From contig DASQDI010000010.1 in the NCBI GenBank assembly GCA_035634255.1, positions 20,609-84,608 of the forward strand: a DNA stretch of 64,000 nt, in the 5' to 3' direction. Below, one piece after another: positions 57,600-64,000 of the stretch. This stretch comes from DATLMR01 sp035634255. GTDB taxonomy: Bacteria > Acidobacteriota > Blastocatellia > UBA7656. The first letter of the stretch is position 1. The number at the start of each line of letters is the position of its first letter. The notes below the pieces were generated by a model. That model was not told where the DNA came from, ran no database searches, and worked only from the letters and a program-made list of their open reading frames with translations. The translations under genes and the position numbers were made by a program.

Positions 57600-57702
57600 G
57601 CATCAGGGGTCAGGGGCCAGTGGCCGGGGGCCGGGGATGATAAGAGACCCTCTTTATAGAATCTCTTTCCTCCCCTGGCTCCTGACCACCGACCCCTGAC
57701 GC
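57600..57702. repeat. Dispersed palindromic element, copy B (between convergent genes)
   Basis: CAGGGGTCAGGGGCCAGTGG arm, core GACCCTCTTTATAGAATC (within 57640-57663), and CTGGCTCCTGACC...CCCCTGACGCC arm. The core is identical over 24 bases to the one at 63611-63634 in reverse orientation. The stop codons of the flanking genes are TAG at both ends (57597-57599; complement of 57703-57705). Confidence 0.85.
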
Positions 57703-58866
57703 CTACTCCACGCTCAGTATCACGCACTTCAGATAATAAGTCTCAGGCATCGACACGAGCACGGGATGGTCACGCCCCTGGGTGCGCTTTTCGACTATCC
57801 GGGCCGACCTGCCCGCGTCCGCCGCCGCTCCCGCCAGCACGTTCAGGAAAGCGTCTTCGCCCATGTGATGCGAGCAGGTCGAGGTGATCAGAGTGCCGCC
57901 CGCGGTCAGCATCTTCATCGCCCGCAGGTTGATCTCTTTGTAGCCGCGCGCGGCGGCCTCGACCGAGGCGCGGCTCTTGGCGAAAGCGGGCGGGTCCAGG
58001 TTGATGCAATCGAACCGCTCGCCCGCCTGCTCCATCTCGTGCAGCCAGTCGAAGACGTTGGCCTCGACGAACTCGACGTTGCTCGCCCGGTTCAGCTCCG
58101 CGTTGCGCCGAGCGTAGGCTATCGCCGGCTGCGAAACGTCCACGGCGATGACGCTCTCCGCGCGCCGCGCGAGGTGGAGGGCGAAGCCGCCCTGAAAGGT
58201 GAAGCAATCGAGCGCGCGGCCCCGCGCGTAATTTTCGGACGCCGAGCGGTTCTCCCTTTGATCCAGAAAGGCCCCGGTCTTCTGGCCCTCGACCAGATTC
58301 ACGTTGAACCGCAGGCCGTCCTCTTCGATCACGAGTTCGCCGGGGTCCGCGCCGTAAACCACTCCCGACGTGCGCGGCAGACCCTCAAGCTCGCGCACGC
58401 GCGCCTCGTTTCGCTCGATGATCGCGCGCGGGCCGTACCGCTCGACGAGCAGGTCGACCCAGAGGCTTTTCAGAGCGTCCATCCCCTGCGAGAGCGTCTG
58501 AATTACGAAGCAGTCATTGAAGCGGTCGATGATCAGAGAAGGGAGCAGGTCGCTCTCCCCGTAGACCAGACGGTAAGCCGTCGCGCCTTTCACCACCCGC
58601 GCGCGCAGGCGCTCGGCTGCCGCGAGCCGCGCGGCCCAGAAGTCGCGGTCGATCTCGCGGTCCTCGAATGCCACGAAACGGAGCGCGATCTGCGAGCGCG
58701 AGCTGTAGAGCGCGCGGCCGAGGGCCGCCCCGCGCGGCCCCACGACTCTCACGACCTCGGCCTCCTTCGCGCCCCCGGTGTCGGTCACGTCGCTGCGGTA
58801 TATCCAGCAATGGCGCGCCCGCGCGCGGTCGACGCCCCGCCTGCTCACCCTGATCGTTGTAGCCAT
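57703..58866 (-). CDS. Class I SAM-dependent rRNA methyltransferase (RlmI/YccW-like, with PUA domain)
   Basis: 387 residues. The N-terminal PUA-like part (ISRRGVDRARARHCWIYRSD pattern, about 1-80) is followed by an EEHEE-type region and the Rossmann domain: GRALDCFTFQGGFALHLARR binds SAM, DCINLDPPAFAKSRASVEAA is the catalytic DPPAF motif. These are the marks of RlmI, the 23S m5C1962 enzyme, and its relatives; exact position is inferred. It is convergent with the SurA/PpiD-type gene. Confidence 0.87.
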   Translation of the reverse strand: MATTIRVSRRGVDRARARHCWIYRSDVTDTGGAKEAEVVRVVGPRGAALGRALYSSRSQIALRFVAFEDREIDRDFWAARLAAAERLRARVVKGATAYRLVYGESDLLPSLIIDRFNDCFVIQTLSQGMDALKSLWVDLLVERYGPRAIIERNEARVRELEGLPRTSGVVYGADPGELVIEEDGLRFNVNLVEGQKTGAFLDQRENRSASENYARGRALDCFTFQGGFALHLARRAESVIAVDVSQPAIAYARRNAELNRASNVEFVEANVFDWLHEMEQAGERFDCINLDPPAFAKSRASVEAAARGYKEINLRAMKMLTAGGTLITSTCSHHMGEDAFLNVLAGAAADAGRSARIVEKRTQGRDHPVLVSMPETYYLKCVILSVE

Positions 58867-58960
58867 CGTGATGATATGATAGCTTCTGCCGGCCGCGGAG
58901 ATAAACGCCCGCCGGCAGATATTTTCAGACCGTCTCAGATATTTCGGGTGGCTTCGTACG

Positions 58961-59656
58961 ATGGCAGGCCAGCAGGATCAACCGGAAGACTTTAGCGGGC
59001 GGGGCCTGAGCATCTACGTCGGCCTCGGGACGAACCTCGGAGACCGCGAGGCCAATCTGTCCGAAGCCCTCGGGCGGATCGGCCGGCTTCGCCTCACGCT
59101 TATGGCCGAAGAGACGGAGAGCGTGCCCCTCGTCATCTCGTCCGTCTCTTCGATCTACGAAACCGAGCCGGTCGGATTCAGGGATCAGCCCTGGTTTTTG
59201 AATCAGGTCGTGGAAGCGAAAGCGCCCCTCGGAGCAATTCCGGGGATTCGTCTGGAAGCGGATTTACTGAGGCGGGGCCTCGTGGGGGCGCGCGGCAAAG
59301 AGTTGAGGATCGGGGCGCGCGAGCTTCTCGAAGACCTGCTCGAAATCGAAAGCGACATGGGCCGCGAGCGCGTATTCGCGAACGGCCCCCGAGTCATAGA
59401 CATCGACCTCCTGATGCTCGATCAGGTCGTGATACGGCCCGCGTCGCCCGGAGACCTGAGCCTGCCCCACCCGCGCATGCACCTGCGCCGCTTCGTGCTT
59501 GAGCCTTTGTGTGAAGTCGCTCGGGGCGCGGTCCACCCGGCCACGGGGAAGACCCCGTGCCAGTTGCTCGCGGAGGCCCGCGACCCATCCGAGGTCAGGC
59601 TGTATGAGTCAGCCCGGACTCGCGGGCGGCGCGTGTTCGGTGAGTTTCCTGATTAG
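58961..59656 (+). CDS. folK: 2-amino-4-hydroxy-6-hydroxymethyldihydropteridine pyrophosphokinase
   Basis: 231 residues, with a 17-residue lead. Folate synthesis enzyme. Signatures are IYVGLGTNLGDREANL, SSIYETEPVGFRDQPWFLNQVV, the family motif GPRVIDIDLLMLD, and PHPRMHLRRFVLEPL. The C-terminal 40 residues (LYESARTRGRRVFGE) are beyond the usual end. The last 48 bases overlap the 3' end of the histidine kinase gene on the other strand. Confidence 0.94.
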   Translation: MAGQQDQPEDFSGRGLSIYVGLGTNLGDREANLSEALGRIGRLRLTLMAEETESVPLVISSVSSIYETEPVGFRDQPWFLNQVVEAKAPLGAIPGIRLEADLLRRGLVGARGKELRIGARELLEDLLEIESDMGRERVFANGPRVIDIDLLMLDQVVIRPASPGDLSLPHPRMHLRRFVLEPLCEVARGAVHPATGKTPCQLLAEARDPSEVRLYESARTRGRRVFGEFPD

Positions 59657-61891
59657 ATAATAGAGGCGGCTCACCTGAGCAGGCTTCGCCAGGTGCGCGT
59701 TGTAGCCCGCGGCCATCGCGAGCTCGCGGTCCTCTTCGCGCGCGTACCCGGTGAGCGCGATGGCGGGCACGGTCTCAAGGCCCGGAGTCCTTCGCAACTG
59801 CCTTATCAGCTCGTAGCCGTCTATCTCCGGCATGCCGATGTCGGAGATGATGATGTCCGGGTTCGACTCCACGGCGAGCTTCAACCCTTCCATCGCGTCG
59901 GCCGCCATCCGCACCTGACAGCCGACCGAGTCGAGCCACAGCTTGAGCATGTCGAGGGTGTCGCGCGAGTCTTCGATCACGAGCACGCTCAGGTCGAGGG
60001 GCTCAAGCACTCCCTCCTCGGGCGCCCTCACGATGTCGGCCGCGGAGCGGGCCGACGCCTCCGAGTCCTCTCTCGGCAGCCTCACCGTGAAGCGGCTCCC
60101 GAGCCCTATCCCATGGCTGTAGGCGGATATCTCGCCGCCGTGCATCTCGACCAGGGCCCGCGAGATTGCGAGCCCGAGCCCGAGCCCCCCGTACTGCCTG
60201 TTTATCCCCTGGCTCGCCTGACTGAACCGGTCGAAGATGCGCGTGAGGAAGTCCGGGTCGATGCCTATCCCCGTGTCCGTGACCTCGATCACCGCCGCGC
60301 CCGGAGCCTCCGCCTCTTCCCCCCTGAGCGAAATCGAGACTTCCCCCCCGAAGGGCGTGAACTTCAAAGCGTTGGTCACGAGGTTGGTCACCACCTGCTG
60401 AAGGCGGACGGGGTCGACATCGAGGACCAAAGCGTCTCCGGGCATGCTGAGAGTCAGGCTCATCTGGCGCGCCTCGGCCTGCGGCCGCGCCTGCTCGACG
60501 ATGGCCTCCAGCAGGGCGTTCAGGTCGGTCGGCTCGCGCACCAGCTCTATCTTCCCGCTGATGATCCGCGTGAGGTCGAGCAGGTCGTTGATCAGGCCGG
60601 ACTGCTGGGTCGCGTTCCGCTCTATCGTTTCGAGCCCCTGCGCGAGCAGGGGGTGGTAGTCGGCGAACTGCTGCAGTATGTGCATCCACCCGAGGATGGG
60701 GGTGAGCGGGGTGCGCAGTTCGTGGGAGAGGGTGGCGAGGAACTCGTCCTTCGCATGGTTGGCTTCCCGTAGCTCGGAATAGAGCCGCGCGTTGGTGATC
60801 GCGGCGCTCGCCTGCGCAGCGAGGATCGCCATCGCGTCGGTCTCCGTCTGCGTGTAGCGGCGGACGGTGCTCGCGCCCGCGCTTATGACCCCCAGGATCG
60901 CGCCCTCGCTCACCAGAGGCAGGCTCACCACCGAGCGGATGCCTTCGCGCTTCCACGCCTCATAATTCGGGGAGATGTCCCCCAGCTCGTCCACGTCTTC
61001 GATGATGATCGGGCGCTTGCTCGCTATCACGCTCGAAAGCCACGGGTCGTCGGCCTTAACCCGCCTCCGGCTCATGTACTCTTCGGACAGGCCGCGCTGC
61101 CTGATGATGGAGAGGTCGCCCGAGCTGTCGAAGCAGCTTATCGCCGCGTGCTCGGCGCGGCATATGGTGGTCGCGGCCTCCGTGATCGCGTCGAGGGTCT
61201 CGTCGAGATCGAGCGAGGCGGAGAGCTTGAGGGAGAGGTCCTGCAGCCGCGTGAGCACGCGCAACTGCTCGTCCATCCCGTCGAAGATTATCTGCGTGAG
61301 CGGGCGGCGGTCCGGGTTCTTCTCGACCCGCCCGGCCCCCTGCGAGGTCTCGCCGACGATGGTGAACTGGTGCGTGGCGATTATCTGGTGCAGCTTGCGG
61401 AAGTCGATGACGTTCGTGTCGTACTGGCAGATGGTCGTGCAGGGGATGCTCTGGAGCAGCAGGTGGCCTTTGACTTCGAGGCGGAAGAAGAGGCGCTCGG
61501 TCCACCCGCGCAGGCCCATCCAGCTGGTGTCGTTTATGAAGCGCGAGAAGCGGAACCGGTTCGGCGAGTCCGTCGAGACCGGCGCGACCAGGTCTTCTAT
61601 CGACTCGACCGAGATGGGGTCGGAGGTCATGACCAGGGAGCCGTCGCGCTCGCACTTCTCCACGTCCACCCCTAGCTCCGACAGCGCCTCGGAGAACAGC
61701 TCGCGGCCCTGCGGGTCGGTCACGATGAGGCACTTGTCGCGCTCCGTCAGCCCGGTGGCTATGAACCCCGCGAAGCGCGTCCGCTCGGACTTCCCCTTGA
61801 ATAAATAAGTCAGGCGCGAGCCCATCGGGACCGACAAGCCGCCCGGCTCAAGCAGTACCATCTGATTCGCGGGCGTCTGATCGGACGACAT
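59609..61891 (-). CDS. Hybrid sensor histidine kinase with MEDS and GAF domains
   Basis: 760 residues and no membrane helix. Residues 15-200 resemble the MEDS (methanogen/DcmR sensory) domain (GSRLTYLFKGKSERTRFAGF, FINDTSWMGLRGWTERLF). A GAF domain follows (about 215-370), then HisKA with the phosphorylated His in LSHELRTPLTPILGWM, an HATPase with LGLGLAISRALVEMHGGEIS, and a C-terminal receiver with LDLSVLVIEDSRDTLDML and ISDIGMPEIDGYELIRQL. It senses a cytoplasmic signal; the ligand is unknown. AGAGG lies before the ATG. It overlaps folK tail to tail by 48 bases. Confidence 0.9.
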   Translation of the reverse strand: MSSDQTPANQMVLLEPGGLSVPMGSRLTYLFKGKSERTRFAGFIATGLTERDKCLIVTDPQGRELFSEALSELGVDVEKCERDGSLVMTSDPISVESIEDLVAPVSTDSPNRFRFSRFINDTSWMGLRGWTERLFFRLEVKGHLLLQSIPCTTICQYDTNVIDFRKLHQIIATHQFTIVGETSQGAGRVEKNPDRRPLTQIIFDGMDEQLRVLTRLQDLSLKLSASLDLDETLDAITEAATTICRAEHAAISCFDSSGDLSIIRQRGLSEEYMSRRRVKADDPWLSSVIASKRPIIIEDVDELGDISPNYEAWKREGIRSVVSLPLVSEGAILGVISAGASTVRRYTQTETDAMAILAAQASAAITNARLYSELREANHAKDEFLATLSHELRTPLTPILGWMHILQQFADYHPLLAQGLETIERNATQQSGLINDLLDLTRIISGKIELVREPTDLNALLEAIVEQARPQAEARQMSLTLSMPGDALVLDVDPVRLQQVVTNLVTNALKFTPFGGEVSISLRGEEAEAPGAAVIEVTDTGIGIDPDFLTRIFDRFSQASQGINRQYGGLGLGLAISRALVEMHGGEISAYSHGIGLGSRFTVRLPREDSEASARSAADIVRAPEEGVLEPLDLSVLVIEDSRDTLDMLKLWLDSVGCQVRMAADAMEGLKLAVESNPDIIISDIGMPEIDGYELIRQLRRTPGLETVPAIALTGYAREEDRELAMAAGYNAHLAKPAQVSRLYYLIRKLTEHAPPASPG

Positions 61892-62106
61892 CTTACGGAC
61901 CTCTGTCAGTCAAATTTCGGTCAGGCTCGGGAGTGAGATAGGCGGATTCTACACGAATCCCGCAGCGGGCGCAAAGATAAAGATTTTCTCCCGTTAATTA
62001 AAAATCCCCCCGATTTCCTGTAGGAATATTCACATACGGCGGCCGAATGTCTCGGGCTGGCGGAAGGCGCGGACGTGTGCTAGCTTCTTCAGGCGGTCAA
62101 CTTCTT

Positions 62107-63210
62107 ATGTCGTCATCCTTATCAAAAATCCCTCCGGGCGTGCAGTACATCTTCGACGCGGAGGTGCGCCTGCGCCGGTGGATCGAGCGCGAGATCATGG
62201 AGGTATTCGCGGGCTGGTCGTACTCGGAGATGATCCTGCCCATCTTCGACTACGCGGACCTGTTCGCCCTCGGGATGGGCAAGGAGCAGGCGGAGATGAC
62301 CTACAGGTTCACGGGCAGGGATGGGAAGCTGCTCGCGCTCAGGCCGGAGATGACATCCCTGGTCGCGCGCACGGTCGCGACGCGCTTCCGCTCCACCCCC
62401 CGCCCCGTCCGCATATCCTATTCGGGCGAAGTCTTCAGGTGGGACGCGCCGCGCAGCGGGCGGCAGTACGAGTTCCACCAGATAGGCATCGAGCTGATCG
62501 GGTCGGACCGGCTCGAAGCCGACACCGAAGTCCTGCTCGTCGCCATAGAAGCGCTCGGGCGGCTCGGGCTCGAAGGGTTCACGATCACGCTCAGCCACGT
62601 CGATTTCTTCAACGGAATATCGGAGCAACTGGGGCTCGGCGACGAAGAGAGCCGCCGCCTGCGTGACCTGGTGGACCGCAAGGAGGCGGAGCAGCTCGAC
62701 GCATTCCTCGAAGGCCGCGCGGGGCCGGAGGCGCGCGCGGCCTTCTGCCGCCTGACCACGCTCGCGGGCAAGCTCGACGTGATCGAAGAGGCGCTCTCTC
62801 TGGCCTCGAACGATAAGTCCAAGGCGGCCCTCGAAGACCTCGAGCGAATCCTCCGCATAGCCGAAGAGATCGGCATAGATTCCGCGATTGACACGGACCT
62901 GGGCGACGTGGGCGGGCTCGATTACTACACGGGGCTCACGTTCAAGATATACGTGCCGGGCCTCGGGACGGCGCTCGGGCGTGGCGGCCGTTACAATCAG
63001 TTGTTAGGTAATTTCGGATACCCTGAGCCCGCCGTCGGGTTCTCGTTATGTCTCGACTGGCTGGCGCAGATACTCGGCCGGGTGATGGAAGGCGCGGCGG
63101 AGACGAAGCCGGAAGAGGCGGTGCGTTTGAGCGCGCGGGAGAACATAGTGAACGCCTTCAAGGAGGCCAACCGCCTGCGCTCGGAAGGCAAGCGCATCGC
63201 TATCGAATAG
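62107..63210 (+). CDS. hisZ: ATP phosphoribosyltransferase regulatory subunit HisZ
   Basis: About 367 residues of a histidyl-tRNA-synthetase paralogue. Motif 2-like RISYSGEVFRWDAPRSGRQYEF and motif 3-like LGRGGRYNQLLGNFGYPEPAVGFSL are present, but the C-terminal anticodon-binding domain of HisS is missing, as expected for HisZ. It would pair with a short HisG, which is not in this window. ATG at 62107 opens SSSLSKIPPGVQYIFD; an upstream ATG at 62047 adds 20 residues. Confidence 0.88.
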   Translation: MSSSLSKIPPGVQYIFDAEVRLRRWIEREIMEVFAGWSYSEMILPIFDYADLFALGMGKEQAEMTYRFTGRDGKLLALRPEMTSLVARTVATRFRSTPRPVRISYSGEVFRWDAPRSGRQYEFHQIGIELIGSDRLEADTEVLLVAIEALGRLGLEGFTITLSHVDFFNGISEQLGLGDEESRRLRDLVDRKEAEQLDAFLEGRAGPEARAAFCRLTTLAGKLDVIEEALSLASNDKSKAALEDLERILRIAEEIGIDSAIDTDLGDVGGLDYYTGLTFKIYVPGLGTALGRGGRYNQLLGNFGYPEPAVGFSLCLDWLAQILGRVMEGAAETKPEEAVRLSARENIVNAFKEANRLRSEGKRIAIE

Positions 63211-63233
63211 CCTCCAAAAAGGAGAGCACGCAG

Positions 63234-63569
63234 ATGGAGTCAATTCTAGGGCCGGAACGCCGCGGCAGGCTTCGCATCAGCGGCCCTTACCCGGCTCTGG
63301 TTCGCGGGCGCGCGGCGGACGGCGCGCGATTCGAGGAAGACACGTTCGTTGACAACCTCAGCGCGCGGGGCCTCTACCTGAAGCTAGGGCAAGCGGTCGC
63401 ACAGGGAGCGTACCTCTTCCTGATCGTCCAGCTCGCGACCGGCCCCGACGACCTGCCCCCTCCGCGCGTGGCGATACGGGGCTCGGTGGCGCGCGTCGAG
63501 CCGAAGCCCGAGGGAGGGTATGGCCTCGCCGTCATGATCTCACGCCATCGCTTTCTGGATGATCTTTGA
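63234..63569 (+). CDS. PilZ domain protein
   Basis: 111 residues, a single PilZ domain. The c-di-GMP motifs fit: RRGRLRI near the start (RxxxR type) and DNLSARGLYL (D/NxSxxG). AAGGAG is nine bases before the ATG at 63234, which fixes the start; the frame upstream belongs to hisZ in another reading. It lies 23 bases after hisZ and may be translated from the same mRNA. It likely reads c-di-GMP or binds another ligand and has no attached effector. Confidence 0.88.
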   Translation: MESILGPERRGRLRISGPYPALVRGRAADGARFEEDTFVDNLSARGLYLKLGQAVAQGAYLFLIVQLATGPDDLPPPRVAIRGSVARVEPKPEGGYGLAVMISRHRFLDDL

Positions 63570-63669
63570 GCAGGGTCAGTGGTCAGGAGTCAGGATTCAG
63601 GGTGGGAAGGGATTCTATAAAGAGGGTCTCTTATCTTCACTGGCCCCCGGCCCCTGCCCCCTGGCCCCT
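63570..63669. repeat. Dispersed palindromic element, copy C (between convergent genes)
   Basis: GGGTCAGTGGTCAGGAGTCA arm, core in inverted orientation at 63611-63634 (identical to copy B over 24 bases), and CTGGCCCCCGG...CTGGCCCCT arm. It begins at the PilZ stop codon. The lytic transglycosylase frame from the other side reads 33 bases into it and stops there at a TGA (complement of 63637-63639). Confidence 0.85.
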
Positions 63670-64000
63670 AAATTTAATGATCTGATTATAGGTGGGAATA
63701 ATCTCTCCCGGCGTGTTCGAAACGTTCGCCTGAACGGGAGAGATTGAGGGCGCGGAGGGGGGCGCTTCGGCCCCGTGAATCCGGCTGTAGCGGCCGTAGA
63801 TAATGCGGACGTAATTCTGCGTCTCCGCGAAAGGGGGGATGCGGTTGCCATAATGCTCAACCGCGCCTTCGCCCGCGTTGTAGCCCGCCAGCGCCAGCCT
63901 CACGTCCCCGTTGAACCGGTCCAGCAGCCACCGCAGGTACCTCGCCCCGGCCTGTACGTTCTCCCTACGGTCGAATATGTCCCTGACGCCGAACCTGGCG
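63637..64000 (-). CDS. Lytic transglycosylase, SLT type (C-terminal part)
   Basis: About 120 residues of the C-terminal half; the gene continues beyond the right edge. The reading includes [40 protein letters not shown] and [19 protein letters not shown], which match the goose-lysozyme-like SLT domain. The catalytic Glu would be upstream, outside the window. The last 12 or so residues ([12 protein letters not shown]) are the translation of repeat copy C, so the natural C-terminus has been replaced or extended. Confidence 0.85.
   Translation of the reverse strand, partial: ARFGVRDIFDRRENVQAGARYLRWLLDRFNGDVRLALAGYNAGEGAVEHYGNRIPPFAETQNYVRIIYGRYSRIHGAEAPPSAPSISPVQANVSNTPGEIIPTYNQIIKFRGQGAGAGGQ

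Overview
The window is a GC-rich, densely coded bacterial chromosome segment with 44 protein genes that I can support, two of them cut by the window edges. I found no rRNA, tRNA, CRISPR array, transposase or phage gene. The gene content suggests an Acidobacteriota member, probably near Blastocatellia. The clues are an orphan duplicated MacB/FtsX permease, an Oar-like TonB-dependent receptor with an N-terminal carboxypeptidase-regulatory domain, an ECF sigma/anti-sigma/DUF4252 cluster, VIT-VWA and FG-GAP secreted proteins, and diheme DUF1111 and haem-binding CxxCH proteins. This placement is an inference from families, not from a marker-gene tree.

Layout. 1-7.7 kb: the C-terminal part of a sigma-54 activator, murJ, an orphan ABC permease, then tmk with an RDD membrane protein, and hfq. 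7.8-10.6 kb: a DUF4912 protein and a GH57 glucan-branching enzyme behind a good sigma-70 promoter. 10.9-18.1 kb: two reverse-strand ECF sigma/anti-sigma modules, one leading into DUF4252 and a partner secreted protein, the other into a FecR-like anti-sigma factor and an unknown membrane-anchored protein; between them lie a haem-binding protein and a secreted partner. 18.2-24.2 kb: exported and small stress-type proteins (FG-GAP, cold-shock protein, DUF1111 diheme protein, DUF6335-like, PA-IL-like lectin domain). 24.7-30.8 kb: Oar-like receptor and VIT-VWA protein, each with a textbook terminator. 30.8-39 kb: gltX, a KaiC-like/REC/degenerate-GGDEF fusion, a PaaK-like ligase and a KAP-type membrane NTPase.

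39-48 kb is a conserved ribosome/RNA-maturation block on the reverse strand, transcribed in the order phoH, 7TM-HD phosphohydrolase, ybeY, CorC-like protein, era, prmA, rsmE. Its phoH gene carries an intein of 364 residues with a LAGLIDADG endonuclease. The intein begins with Ala and has the W/C/T residues of class 3 inteins. 48-64 kb: a USP-GpgS fusion, M23 peptidase, L,D-transpeptidase, def, aroC, a SRPBCC protein, a SurA/PpiD-type isomerase, an rRNA methyltransferase, folK, a MEDS-GAF hybrid histidine kinase, hisZ, a PilZ protein and the C-terminus of a lytic transglycosylase.

The most notable non-genic signal is a family of four palindromic intergenic elements (5.6, 16.1, 57.6 and 63.6 kb) built of GGGGTCAG/CTGACCCC-like arms. 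Three sit exactly between convergent genes. At two of these the TAG at each end of the element is also the stop codon of the flanking gene. At two others the element supplies the start or the end of a reading frame. The best candidates for something undescribed are this element family, the class 3 PhoH intein, the KaiC-REC-GGDEF fusion and the solitary KAP NTPase. I see no complete multi-gene defence or secretion system.
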